Shown here in pieces: positions 1 to 10,750 of a DNA stretch of 64,000 nt (positions are counted from its first letter, which is position 1; each line of letters opens with the position of its first letter). The DNA lies in contig NC_083681.1 in assembly GCF_033118175.1 (NCBI RefSeq), positions 12,976,001 through 13,040,000 on the forward strand, given 5' to 3'. The translations under genes were made by a program, and so were the position numbers. The notes below the pieces were generated by a model that saw only the letters and a list, made by a program, of their open reading frames with translations, ran no database searches and had not been told where the DNA came from. Source of the stretch: Dama dama. Its lineage: Eukaryota > Chordata > Mammalia > Artiodactyla > Cervidae.

Positions 1-768
1 AAGGTCTTGTTGGTCTTCATAGAACTGTTCAATTCCAGCTTCTCTGGCATTAGTGGTTGTGGCGTAGACTTGGATTACTGTGAAATTGAATGGTTTGCCT
101 TGGAAACGAACAGATCGTTCTGTCATTTTGAGATTGCACCCAAGAACTGCATTTTGGACTCTTTTGTTGACTATGATGGGTACTCTATTTCTTCTAAGGG
201 ATTCTTGCCACAGTAATAGTTGATATGATGCTCATCTGAATTATATTCACCCATTCCTGTCCATTTTAGTTCAATGATTCCTAAAATGTTGATGTTCACT
301 CTTTCTATCTCCTGTTTGACCACTTCCAATTTACCTTGATTCATGGACCTTACATTCCAGGTTCCTCCACAATATTCCTCTTCATAGCATTGGACTTACT
401 TCCATCACAGCCCATCCATAACTGGGCATTGTTTTGGCTTTGGCTCCATCTCTTCATTTTTTCTGGAGTTATTTTTCCATTCTTCTCCATTAGCATATTG
501 TACACCTACCTACCTATCTTTCAGTGTCATATCTTTTTGGCTTTCATACTTTTCATGGGGTTCTCATGGCAAGAATACTGAAGTGGTTTACCATTCTTGC
601 CTCCAGTGGACCACGTTTTGTCAGAACTCTCCGCCATTACCTGCCCATCTTGACTGGCCCTTCATGGAAAGGCTCATAGTTCCTTTGAGTTAGACAAGGC
701 TGTGGCCCATGTGACCAGTTTGGTTAGTTTTCTCTGGTTGTGATTTTCTTTTTGTCTGCCCTCTGATG
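1..768 (-). mobile_element. BovB LINE, 5' part, runs off window start
   Basis: Reverse complement of the 5' portion of a BovB (RTE clade) LINE, covering the start of the AP-like endonuclease region and the segment upstream of it. It aligns by eye, with many substitutions, to the same part of the younger copy at about 49,950-50,732. The BovB reading frame is broken, so this is a dead copy. Its 3' part lies outside the window to the left. Confidence 0.9.
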
Positions 769-960
769 AATAAGGATAAGAGGCTGATGGAAGCTTCCTG
801 ATGGGAAAGACTGACTGTGAAATTGAGTCTTGTCCCGAGAGGAGGGGTTGTGCTCATTAAATCTTTAATCCAGTTTTCTGTTGAAGGGTGAGGCTGGATT
901 CCCTCCCTGTTGTTTGACCTCAGGCCAAACTGTCAACCCAGGTGTCCACTGGATACTCCG
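769..960 (-). mobile_element. Alternative 5' extension of the BovB copy
   Basis: Immediately upstream (in element sense) of the shared BovB body, this copy continues with sequence that differs from the GC-rich 5' end of the BovB at 50,733-50,900. I recognise it as a second BovB 5' type, but the outer boundary near 960 is uncertain. From about 960 to 1,190 nothing further is recognised. Confidence 0.5.
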
Positions 961-1220
961 GGACTCTCACAGGCAAGTCTGACTCAGCCTCTGTGGGGAC
1001 ACTGCTCCTTCCTTTCCTCTGGTTCCTGCTACACACAAGGTACCTATACGGAACTCCTGGCACGCACAAGCATCATTTCCCTAGTAGAAAATAAATACAG
1101 GATACACAACAAGTAATAATTCTTTAGCAAAAAACATAAAGTGAGAAATGCACATTAAAAACGATGTGTAACATAACCACATTTATTTAAGAATGTATTC
1201 CAACATTAAACTGCAAATTT

Positions 1221-1258
1221 CAACAATGCAAAACCACAATTACTTTTGCACCAATCTG
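1221..1258 (-). mobile_element. Possible mariner-type terminal inverted repeat
   Basis: A stretch resembling the reverse of the terminal inverted repeat of the Hsmar1/cecropia-like mariner group (core accacaattacttttgcacc). No matching second terminus or transposase remnant was found nearby, so this is at best a fragment. Confidence 0.35.
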
Positions 1259-1359
1259 TTTCAAGTATACAACATAGTGATTCACAGTTTTAAAGTTCTA
1301 TTCCTTATGTGGTTATTATAAGATATTGCCTATATTCCCTGTGCTGTGCAGTATATTCC

Positions 1360-1546
1360 TTTTTTTTTTTTTTAACAAACAATAAATTTATTTACAAATC
1401 CTGAATTATAACCAAATTATAATTCCCTCTAGATCTTATTGTGCTGTTTTACACAAGAACATTTTTAAAAAACATAGTCACAGCCATGTCACTGATACAC
1501 CAAGTGTCCTGGGACAATGTATTTGTATTTGGTGGGTCCGGCCACC
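1360..1546 (-). pseudogene. Processed retrocopy tail (3'UTR of unidentified transcript)
   Basis: On the minus strand the segment ends with AATAAA (1,392-1,387), 13 further bases, and then a run of 14 A (T run at 1,360-1,373). This is the layout of a reverse-transcribed mRNA 3' end. It interrupts the L1 sequence on either side. The source gene was not recognised. No clear TSD was seen. Confidence 0.5.
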
Positions 1547-1774
1547 TCTTAATACGTAGTTGTTTGAACATCTTAATTCCCTACTCTTGTCTTGCCCCTC
1601 CTCCCCACTGGCAACTACTAGCTTGTTCTCTTTATCTGTAGTCTGCTTCTTTTTTGTTGTGTTCACTAGTTTGCTATATTTTGTTAGATTTCACATATAA
1701 ATGACACAATGTGGTATTTATCTTTCTTTATCTGACATTTTATTTACCATAATACCCTCCAAGTCTACCTGTGC

Positions 1775-1900
1775 ATTTATGCTCAGTTGCTCAGTCATAT
1801 CCAAATTTTTGCAACACTATGGACTGTAGCCTGCCAGTCTTCTCTGTCCGTGAAATTTTCCAGGCAAGAATACTGGAGTGGGTTGCCATTTCCTTCTCTA
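1775..1900 (-). mobile_element. Bov-tA SINE fragment
   Basis: Contains the antisense Bov-A core (ccaggcaagaatactggagt). It is inserted in the L1 3' end: L1 sequence reading aagtctacc just before it and aagtccatcc just after it looks like a diverged target-site duplication. Confidence 0.8.
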
Positions 1901-1992
1901 CTAAGTCCATCCATATTGTTGCAAATGGCAAAATAAATAGATAAATCACATTATTTTTCGTGACTGAATAGTACTCCATTTTATGAATGTAT

Positions 1993-2014
1993 ATGTGTGA
2001 GTGTGTGTGTGTGT
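1993..2014. repeat. (TG)n microsatellite
   Basis: Short imperfect TG repeat inside the L1 3' end. Confidence 0.9.
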
Positions 2015-2190
2015 ATTACATCTTCCTTACACATTCATCTGTTAATGGACACTTACACTGCTTTTATATCCTGGCTAAAAGTGTTGCTATTAGCATTGGA
2101 GCACATGAGGTTTTTTTGAGTTAGTTCCCAGCTCCCCCCACCACCCCCCAGTATATAACCAGTAGTAAAATTGTTTTTTGAGAAAAAGAA

Positions 2191-5100
2191 TGCCAGACTT
2201 TATTTGAATTTCAGCATTTACACATACAAATAAAATAGAAACATCAACCAAATTATAGCATTTGTTGGATAACAAAGGTTTGCCAGGTGATGTTTTAGAC
2301 TCTGTTATTTACCAATTAGCAACTTTGCCTCTCCCATCAGTCCTTATTAGTTACCGTTGTTGACTTCTAGTTTGAAATAAAGATAGATGACCTCACTGCA
2401 CTTTTAGGCATTTATTTATATGTGTGGGAATTGTCAATCTGCAGGCATACATTTAGAAAACAAATTTTGTTCCAAAGAACACGTTCTCAGTGCCAGTAAA
2501 TTGCAAATAGAAATTAAAAAAAAAAAATTCCTTTTCTTGCTAACATATACAAGATTATGTGACTATTAATTTGTAGCATAACATATATGCTGAACATTCT
2601 AAAGAAAATTTATACAAAATAATTCCTATTTCTCAGATTACAGATTGATCTGGTCACATTGAATGATCATAAGTTAATAAATCTTATTAAAAGATAGTAG
2701 TAAAAAAAAAAGTAGTAGTTTTAGGACCTGACTTGGACAGTATTTATATCAATGAATGTAACATATACATTGCCATATGTAAAACAGATAACCAGTGGGA
2801 ATTTGCTGTACTTCAAAAGAAATAAATATGATTAAGAAAGTTTTCCAAATAAACAAGTATCATATTCATATATCTGAAAATTTTCCTCTGATGTGATGCT
2901 GTCATTTACAATATGGACAGCGAATGAAATACAAATATTTATACTGTGTATATTTATCCTATAACTTTTTTTAATTTATGAAATGGTGTATTTCGGAGTC
3001 ACATCTATTCATGCAATACACTCTGTAAGGCTTTAAAGGAAGTACCTAATGTTCATTATTTTAATGTGAAACATATTCACCTTTAATGTAAAACTAATGT
3101 CCATTACTCCAAAGTATTAAATGGGCTTAGAAAGTTAAAAGCCACTGGGAATGTTTTCCCTATTATTGCAATTCAATTTATTACTGTAAGGATTATTGAA
3201 CTTAATCTACTTTTGTCACTTAAATAAATGGTTTGGCAACATAAATTCTTTAGCATATTCAAGTACCCATTTTAACTTTTGCCAGTTAGACTAAGAATTA
3301 TTCCACAGTGAAATGTAACAATCTCTTCTGTTTTTGTGATATAGATAGACTATTGTTATATGTGTATGCTTGAAAAAGAATATGTGAGTAATTTGACAGA
3401 ACATTCAGATTCCGAGTATTCATATTTTCTAAGGGACAAAAGTTATTTCAGTTTACATTGATTATTCATCCAGGAGCATTTCTTTCTAAGTGTTAAACTT
3501 ACTCCCTCTTATGAGCTGTGAGTGTAATGAGAGCTACAATATGAAACACTGCTTGGAAACTTACCACCTCAGTGAGAAATCAGCAGGTGAGGATGATTCC
3601 TATGAATTATATTTGAAAGGTAGATTTCCAAAACAATACACATTGCATTAATTTGGGTCCTGTTCACTCAAAATGCATATTGGAAGTAGCAGCATTATTT
3701 CTATGATATACAGTCAAATCCATATCACAATGAATTTTTTAACCACTTTCTATTTGTCATCAGAATAAGAATGCTATAATTAAGTCATTCAATGAGTTAT
3801 CTAATGATGTGTTAGGTTAACACTGAAATTATTTCTATTTGTTTAGACAGAACTTCCAAATTCTGATACCCTTTGTTCACGTCTTATACTAAAGCACAAA
3901 ATATATTTTTGAATTTTAAAATTTTCATTTGCTTCTGCATCCACTAAGCAATTATTTATAGTTTGCTTCTCTTTTTAATAAAAAACTGTTTATCTAGAAC
4001 TACATACAAATTACCAAAACATAGGAATTCCTTCACAAAACACGAACTTTTACCTTGCATTAGGCTCTATTATTAATTGTCTGAATGTAAGTGTATTGCT
4101 TTCTAAGCAAGCTATTAAAGTGGAAGGCCTCTATAGGGAGTAAACACAAATAAATCTGCTTGGGGTGATAGTTTCTTCATAATAAATTCTTAAATATTTT
4201 ATAACCTGAATATTTTCTTTTCATATGTTAGGGTACATTTTTACCATACCATGAACTTTACTATTTATCTTTAATATATAGCCTAATAAAAATAAGAAGT
4301 CTATGCTATGATTAATATTCCCTATCCTACTATTATCAGTGATGTATTGAGGAATATTTTATTCAGGTAATGTTTAGTAAATGAAACTACAATAATGAAC
4401 TAACTATAACTATAAAATGTATTTTTAAAAGCCTAAAGTAATTTGAAATTATGTCACCTGTTGAACATGGAAATAATTTAGATAATGAAAAACTAAACAT
4501 TTCTGGCAGAAATTCAGTGTTGCCAACAGCTGATTTAGCGTGAACTCTTTATAATAGTATAAGAACTTTGTTTTAGGTTTAGAATATTGTGTTTAGCTTC
4601 TTGATGGTTGTGGGAGGGATAGTTTTACAGTAAAACTGCCCCTTGTCACCTGCTCCTTGAGTATGTTTAATGGTGATTCACAAGGAGAATCATCACACAA
4701 GGCAATGGAAGCTCACTGATTACATGCATCTTCAGGCAGAATTGTTGTTTGCCTTTTCCCTGAAATGGGCTCTAGAATAGCTTCCATTTGCTCAGTGCAA
4801 GGCAGCAGACATCTAGATCAAAGGAATACAGTAGAAGAGGAACCAGCACAGGTCACTAATCAGAGATGTGGTGCAGGAACCAGACATAACCGCTTTCATT
4901 GACAAGCAAGCAGATAGCTTTTCAGGAGCATATGTAGGATAGCAAATGCCTTGTTAAGCAGTAATTAGTAAGAAATGTATGTCTAAAGAACATAATTTGA
5001 GAGAGCCAATGAGTGAAGCAAAACAACTATTGCAATTTAGAAATGAGGACTCTGAGTAAAGACGCAATCATTCCTTGGAGGTTTTGATTAAAAAGAAGAA

Positions 5101-5555
5101 CTTAATTAGAATAGCTGAGATATCTGACACCTAAATATATATATATATATAAAATCTAGACTGGGCAAAAACAAAAACAAAATCAAAAACATAGTTATCC
5201 TTTTTTGACCACAGAAAAATTGTTGGCCATAGAAAGTTACTGAATTGCTTTTATGGCTTCTTGGTTTATCTCATTTTATGTATCAATAACTATTTGCTGA
5301 TAGCAGCTTCATGGTATGCTTTTTGGTGAAAGTCTTTGTTTTCACACTACAAGTAATAAATATTCACTGCAGAAATTTTTAAAAGAAAATTAAAACCCAG
5401 ACATACTTAATATGTAAGTATAACCCTTATAGCATTTTCCTATGTTTTAACCAAAATGGAAACACACATTTCATAATATTTCATAGTCTGCTTTATTGTG
5501 TTTGTTTATTGAGATATATTTTACATACCAGGCACTGGTTCTGGTTTTAACTTAG
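2191..5555. other. Repeat-poor AT-rich segment, no gene seen
   Basis: About 3.4 kb with no SINE or BovB and no long open frame. The only recognised piece is a short L1-3'UTR-like stretch at about 2,745-2,830. There are minor A runs (2,517-2,527 and 2,702-2,711) and a short AT repeat near 5,134-5,150. In a window this full of repeats, such a gap is either ancient decayed repeat DNA or conserved noncoding DNA; I cannot tell which. Confidence 0.5.
2745..2830 (+). mobile_element. Probable L1 3'UTR fragment
   Basis: Matches by eye the L1 3'UTR motif around aaaacagataaccagtggga, also seen in diverged form near 24,380 and 53,225. Short and degenerate. Confidence 0.4.
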
Positions 5556-5565
5556 TGTAACAGCA

Positions 5566-5770
5566 GTAGCTTTAGTCACTCAGTCACGTCCAACTCTTTG
5601 TGACTCCACGGACTGTTGCCCACCAGGTTCCTCTGTCCATAGCATTCTCCAGGCAAGAATACTGGAGTGGATTGACATTCCCTTCTGCAGAGAATCTTCC
5701 TGACCCAGGGATGGAATATGGGTTTCCTGCATTGCAAGCAGATTCTTTACTGTCTGAGCTACAGGAAAGA
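5566..5770 (-). mobile_element. Bov-tA SINE with TSD
   Basis: Full-length antisense Bov-tA: BovB-derived half first, then the tRNA-Glu-derived half. It is flanked by tgtaacagca (5,556-5,565) and tgtaacagta (5,771-5,780), a 10-bp target-site duplication with one mismatch. Confidence 0.9.
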
Positions 5771-5794
5771 TGTAACAGTAGGTTATTAATAATA

Positions 5795-6025
5795 ATACAA
5801 ATTATTGCTATTTGTTAAACAAGATGCTAAATGCTTTTATGCACATCATCATGTTCAGTCCTCCCAGCAATCTTATTAGGTGAATACATACTATTATTTT
5901 CCCTATTGTGTAGATGAAGGAACTGAGTCACAGAAAGGTGAAGAGGTTTGTTCAACAAAAGCAGCAAAACCAAGATTTTAATCCAGCTTTGACTGAAAAG
6001 CTGAGTTCTTAACCATTTTGTTAAC
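5795..6025 (-). mobile_element. MIR SINE
   Basis: Antisense of the ancient mammalian-wide MIR, including its core (tagatgaaggaactgagtca, compared with the canonical cagatgaggaaactgaggca). Heavily diverged, as expected for its age. Confidence 0.85.
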
Positions 6026-6335
6026 GACTTCTCTGTGCCAGACTATATGGCAGTTCAGAGGAATCTTGGGAAAGAGTACGGGTACGGGAGATCTCTTGGA
6101 GCTCAGATTGGAAATGAGGAGATGGAATAGTTGTCATACAGGGTGCCATGAGCTTAGACCTCGGGAGGGTGCCAGAAGCCAGCGGCTCAGTATAACTAGG
6201 AAAGGCTGCTTGTGTAGGGCTGAGGGGTGTGTGTAGACAGAGACGGCAAACAAGGCAGGGCGGGCATTCTAGTGAGGAGGGGCCAGTTTGTACTAAGCTG
6301 AGTACCTCTCTCCTTGCCTTAAAGCAAGTCTTCTC
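6026..6335. other. Unassigned segment
   Basis: No repeat or gene recognised. A 122-codon minus-strand open frame spans 6,021-6,389, but it runs into the CHR SINE and MIR on either side and has no domain that I recognise, so it is treated as a chance frame. Confidence 0.5.
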
Positions 6336-6458
6336 AGGGAATTCCCTAGTGCTCCAGTGGTTAGGACTCTGGAGACTCTGTGCTCTCATAGTGTAAGGTC
6401 CCTGGTGAGGGAACTAAAATCCCATGCACTGCGTGGCCAAAAAAAAAAAAAAAAAAAA
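6336..6458 (+). mobile_element. Short CHR-family SINE with TSD
   Basis: Starts with ggaattccctagtgctccag, continues with tRNA-like sequence and ends in a roughly 20-A tail. Exact flanking duplication aaagcaagtct at 6,321-6,331 and 6,456-6,466. This is the short tRNA-Glu-derived CHR type of the Cetacea-Hippo-Ruminant lineage. Confidence 0.85.
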
Positions 6459-6519
6459 GCAAGTCTCATTATCCTTTGGATAAAATCCTAACTGGGCATA
6501 GCCTGCAGGACTCTTGTGC

Positions 6520-6755
6520 GATTGCTACTATTTTTATCCCAATTTTACAGATGAGGAACCTGAGGCACAAGAGAGGTGAGGCCAGACTGCTTAGACTTGA
6601 ACCCTGGGTCACTCACTTAAAGGACTGTGAATTAAAGGCTGTCTTGAATTAAATTTAAGGCCAATCACTTAAAGGCAGATGAATTCACCTCCCCTGATTA
6701 CATAGCTAAGTAGCTGATCTGAGACTTGATACCAAGCTTCATGCTGTGCAGCCTC
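6520..6755 (-). mobile_element. MIR SINE
   Basis: Antisense MIR core (aattttacagatgaggaacc) followed by degenerate MIR flank. It contains a short local duplication around cacttaaagg at about 6,613-6,675. Confidence 0.8.
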
Positions 6756-7634
6756 CCATTGAAGAAACCCATCACACTGGCAGTAGTAACTGTTTACTTG
6801 TCAGTCTCTCTGTCTAGGCTCTCTGTTCTATGAGGTCACTGCTGGGGCCCCAGTCCAAGGTCACTGTTGAGACCCCGATTAAATGAATTAATGATGTTGA
6901 GCAGCTCAGACATGTGATTCAGATGACGGAAGTGGTGGTCATTGCACCCCGGCCTCCCCTGCAGCATGCTTTGAGAAATGCTTCAGAGTCTTCTACATAT
7001 CCAGGCCCCTCTGCTCTACTCCGTAGAACCTGTATCTCTACCATTATCACAGCAAAAATGATAGTGAACAATAAGCGAAAACTTAATTGAGACACAGGAT
7101 TAGTCTTTTGGCAGATAAATATTTATTGGCCCAGGAATTGGATAAACTCTTAGCTGGGAGAAACCACAGTAGGAGTGGGCAGAGTGCCCCAGATAAACTT
7201 GGCCCTAAGCAAGCCCTTTCTTTGGCTAGACAGCCTCCCCTGACTTCCCTCTAATGCCCCCAGCAGCAGCTGGCCCCAGTATTGAGGTGCCTGCCTGCCA
7301 GCTCCCTGTTTCAAGGAAATAGAGCACCAGAGGTGTTAGTGGCTTCAGCATTGGTGTAAACATCACCAGCTGCCAGAGAAGACAACATCAAATCCAGGCC
7401 TGGCTGGCCATGGCCTTGGGGAGACTCCCTGAGTGGAGAAGCCAGATGCCCTGGGGGTCACTGTGAGAGGCAACACAAGGTGGGAACTGCCAGCTCAGCT
7501 CCTAGAAAATACATCTGATGGTTTTGTTCCATTCATTCTCAAGGACTCCATGACTTGAAATAGTTTTCTTTCTGAACCTACTGAAGTCAGAAATTATATA
7601 GCATTTTTTTTTTTTTTTTGTCTTGCTAGTCCCT
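6756..7634. other. Unassigned, locally GC-richer segment
   Basis: No gene or repeat recognised apart from a 16-T run at 7,604-7,619. GC content is visibly higher around 7,200-7,480 than in most of the window, but there is no CpG-dense island and no credible exon. Confidence 0.45.
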
Positions 7635-7826
7635 GAGGCTGAGAAAGATTGAAGGCAGAAGGAGAAGAGGGTGTCGGAGGATGAGATGGCAGGATGACAT
7701 CACTGATGCAATGAACATGAGCTTAAACAAAGTACAGGAGATGGTGAGGGATAGGAAGGCCTAGCGTGCTGCAGTCCATGGGGTTGGAAAGACTCGGATA
7801 CAACTGGGTGACTGAACAACAACAAT
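7635..7826 (+). mobile_element. BovB LINE 3' end
   Basis: Last roughly 190 bp of BovB in sense orientation, ending in ctgaacaacaacaa, the CAA-type BovB tail. 5'-truncated, as is usual for LINEs. Confidence 0.85.
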
Positions 7827-7941
7827 CCCTATTTCAGAGCATCGGACCAGCATGAACTTGACAGGGTGACCTTTCAGGATTGGTGTCGTTCTACCTACAG
7901 CAAGTCTGTATGGCTTTGATGTTAAAAGAGCTGACTTGACA

Positions 7942-8230
7942 GACTTCCCTGGTGGTACAGTGGTTAAAAATCCACCTGCCAATGCAGGGCACAGGGGTTC
8001 AGTCCCTGGTCCGGGAAGATTCCACATGCCTCAGATCAACTAAGGCCATGCGCCACAACTACTGAGCCCACATCCTCTAGAGCCTGTGATCTGCAATGGG
8101 CACCACAATAAGTCACCATAATAAGAAGCTCACTCACCACAGCTAGAAAGTAGGCTCCACTCACCACAACTAGAGAAAGACTGTGCAGCAATGGAGACCC
8201 ATCACAGTCAAAAATAAAATAAGCTAATTA
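7942..8230 (+). mobile_element. Long CHR-family SINE
   Basis: Starts gacttccctggtggtacag, has a tRNA-Glu-like head and a long tail carrying the repeated cacaacta(c/g)... module, and ends in an A-rich aataaaataag tract. Full length for the long CHR type. Confidence 0.8.
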
Positions 8231-8255
8231 ATTTAAAAATATTTTTTAAAGATCT

Positions 8256-8405
8256 TGAGTCCCACACTGCCTGGGTCCATCACTTGCCTAAAGTTTTGTG
8301 ATTATGGGCAATTTCCTGCAAAACTGTCAGCCTGTTTTCCTTATCTGAAAAGTAGAGGAAGAACAGAATCTAGTGCACAGGATCATGGTTGGGATTAACG
8401 TGTTT
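8256..8405 (+). mobile_element. MIR SINE
   Basis: Sense MIR: the block around attatgggcaatttcctgc followed by tgttttccttatctgaaaag corresponds to the MIR core. Diverged. Confidence 0.65.
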
Positions 8406-8409
8406 TCAG

Positions 8410-9350
8410 TGAGGTCAGATCATGTGCCAAGTTGTCACACCAGTGAGCAAACCACAGTCCCTGCTTCCATGATGTCTGTTGAGGAAAGGCAGACAATAAA
8501 CCAATAAATATTTAATACAGCAGGTGGTGGGAAGTGCCACAAAGATAGATAAGGCACAGTATGGAGGATAGAGTGTCAGGGTGGGGAGGAGCTTTTTTAC
8601 TTCAGGATGGTTTGCAAAGGTCTTCCAGATAAGAGATGACTTCTAAGCCAACTCCAGAATGAAATAAAGAAACAATTCATCTGGGGGAAGACACTTCCAG
8701 GCAGAGAAACGAATGTGTGCAAAAGTCCTGAGCCAGGGGCAAGCCTGGCATGTACACAGAAAGGCAGAAAGGTCAGTGTCACTGGCATGAAGTGGGGAAA
8801 GGGGCGGGTAGACTAGATGGCATCAGAGAGGAAGCAGGGGACGAGGTGTATAGGATCTGGCAGCCTACTGCCAGGGCTTTGGCATTTACTCTGAGTGAGA
8901 TTGGAACCACTGAGGGTTTGGAACAACAAAGGGAGGAGATGAAAGGTTTTAGAGGATTCCCCTGGCTGCCATGTGACAATAGACTGTAGAAGAGCCAGGA
9001 AGCAGGGAGACCAGACAGAAGGCTATTGCAACTGTCCAGGTGACAGCTAGTATCTTTGATTGATTTGGAAGCAGTAAGAGGTAAGATGTGGTCAGATTCT
9101 GGATAGAAATTGTATGTGTGAAAAAAAATAACAAAGTAAAGTAAAATAAAATGTGTGTGGAGACTTCCCTGGGGGTCCAGTGGTGAAGACTCTTTACTTA
9201 CACAGCAGGGGGCATGGATTCAATTTTGATGGTCAGGGAACTGGGATCCGACATGAGAGAGAGAGATCAAAGATGACTCCAAAGTGTTTAACTTGAGGAA
9301 TGGAGTCACCACTTACTGAGGTAGGGAAGACAATTTATGCAAAGCGCTTA
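8410..9350 (-). mobile_element. L2 LINE fragment
   Basis: Antisense of the L2 3' region (for example aaggcagacaataaaccaat, then agggagaccagacagaaggc near 9,005). It is interrupted by a short CHR SINE at about 9,162-9,255 and resumes at gatgactccaaagtg. Open frames of 60-80 codons here are chance frames inside the L2. Confidence 0.75.
9162..9255 (+). mobile_element. Short CHR-family SINE inside L2
   Basis: Reads gacttccctgggggtccagt and then a degenerate tRNA-like body ending near the GA-rich stretch at 9,255. It splits the L2, so it is younger than the L2. Confidence 0.7.
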
Positions 9351-9371
9351 TCATGGATGTGATCATGAAGC

Positions 9372-9545
9372 AATTTGTTGTTGCTCAGTTGCTTAGTCAT
9401 GTCCAACTCTTTGCAATCCCATGGACTGCAGCATGCCAGGCTTCCCTGTCCTTCACCATCTCCAGGAGCTTGCTCAAACTCATGTCCATTGAGTTGGTGA
9501 TGCCATCCAAACATCTTACCCTCTGTTGCCCCCTTCTTGCTCAGT
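9372..9545 (-). mobile_element. BovB LINE 3' end
   Basis: Antisense BovB terminus beginning ttgttgttgctcagttgctt, about 170 bp, 5'-truncated. This is the CAA-type tail, seen as TTG on this strand. Confidence 0.85.
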
Positions 9546-9707
9546 AAATATTAGTTATTTGTTGTACTGATGATTTTGGTTTCCTGTGCCGTCTAAACTC
9601 CATTACCCAAGGCTTTGCAAATGCTGAACATACCTGGTAATAACATCATAGGTATCATGCCTGAGGAATTATTGTGTGCCAAGCATATGACAATCTTTAC
9701 TTAGCAG

Positions 9708-9897
9708 TCAAAGTGTTAATTGTTCAGTCATGTCCAACTCTTTGTGACCCCATGGGCTGTAGCCTGCCAGCCTCCTATGTCCATGGGATTCTCCAGGCAA
9801 GAATACTGGAGTGGGTTGCCATGCCATCCTCCAGGGGATTTTCCCAACCCAGGAATTGAACCCAGATCTCCCGCATTGCAGACAGATTAGTACCACC
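9708..9897 (-). mobile_element. Bov-tA SINE
   Basis: Antisense Bov-tA with the core ccaggcaagaatactggagt and a recognisable tRNA half (acccagatctcccgcattgc). Confidence 0.9.
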
Positions 9898-9984
9898 CTG
9901 CAAAACGTATGAAAGTCCTATGAGAAAATACACATTTGTTGAATTTTTAACATATCCCAGGTATTTGGCAGTTCTCACTTAATC

Positions 9985-10095
9985 CTGTCTCTAACACTGA
10001 ATTGCAAATTGCGTGAGAGAGCTCTTATGGCTCTTGCACACTGCTGTGTACACCTGGCACACGGTAGCCACTGTAGTTAATATTTATTAAATTAG
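9985..10095 (+). mobile_element. Possible L2 3' terminus
   Basis: Weak resemblance to the L2 end (cctggcacacggtagccact ... atatttatta). Too diverged for certainty; MIR is the alternative. Confidence 0.35.
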
Positions 10096-10174
10096 CTATC
10101 ATTGCTATGAATGGAGTTTGAATAACTTCCCCAGGTGAAGCTGTGTCTCAAATTATTGTTTGTCAGATAAAGGG

Positions 10175-10453
10175 CGGAGAAGGCAATGGCACCCCACTCC
10201 AGTACTCTTGCCTGGAAAATCCCATGGATGGAGGAGCCCCATAGGCTGCAGTCTGTGGGGTCGCTAGGAGTCGGACACGACTGAGCGACTTCACTTTCAC
10301 TTTTCACTTTCATGCATTGGAGAAAGAAGGAAATGGCAACCTGCTCCAGTGTTCTTGCCTGGAGAATCCCAGGGATGGGGGAGCCTGGTGGGCTGCCGTC
10401 TATGGGGTTGCACAGAGTGGGACACGACTGAAGTGACTTAGCAGCAGCAGCAG
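10175..10453 (+). mobile_element. Bov-A2 SINE with exact TSD
   Basis: Two Bov-A monomers in tandem (starting ggagaaggcaatggcacccc and gagaaagaaggaaatggcaa) followed by a CAG/AGC repeat. Exact 11-bp target-site duplication cagataaaggg at 10,164-10,174 and 10,454-10,464. Low visible divergence makes it one of the younger SINEs here. Confidence 0.95.
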
Positions 10454-10456
10454 CAG
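10438..10456. repeat. (AGC)n microsatellite at Bov-A2 tail
   Basis: About six AGC/CAG units at the 3' end of the Bov-A2, the usual seed site for ruminant AGC microsatellites. Confidence 0.9.
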
Positions 10457-10479
10457 ATAAAGGGATGAATAAGTGCCTA

Positions 10480-10550
10480 TTACATTCCCACTTTACAGAA
10501 GAGGAACAGCTGTGTGCAGATCAAATTCAAATTCAGGATATCCTGATCCT
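10480..10550 (-). mobile_element. Probable MIR fragment
   Basis: Antisense MIR-like block cccactttacagaagaggaa, adjacent to the Bov-A2. Short. Confidence 0.5.
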
Positions 10551-10552
10551 TA

Positions 10553-10735
10553 AACTTCCCTGGTGGCTCAGTGTTAAAGAATCCGCCTTCCAGTGCAGAA
10601 GACATGGGATCCATTCCTGGTTCAGAAATACTCACTCCAGTATTCTTACCTGGGAAATCCCATGGACAGAGGAGGCTGGCAGGCCACAGTCCATGGGATC
10701 ACAAAGAATCTGACATGACTGGGCGACTGAGAACA
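10553..10735 (+). mobile_element. Bov-tA SINE
   Basis: Sense Bov-tA, starting aacttccctggtggctcagt and ending near gggcgactgagaac. Confidence 0.9.
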
Positions 10736-10750
10736 CACACAAACCAGAAA

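Larger units (their letters stand above)
1258..2190 (-). mobile_element. Old L1 LINE 3' end, interrupted
   Basis: Antisense of the 3' end of ORF2 and the 3'UTR of an artiodactyl-age L1, readable as separated blocks at about 1,258-1,359, 1,547-1,772 and 1,903-2,190. It is interrupted by a polyadenylated retrocopy tail and by a Bov-tA fragment, so it is older than both. Many substitutions; no open frame. Confidence 0.75.

Noticed and set aside
6021..6389. 122-codon minus-strand open frame as a gene
   Set aside because: It runs through MIR-flanking and CHR SINE sequence; no domain and no splice or promoter context.
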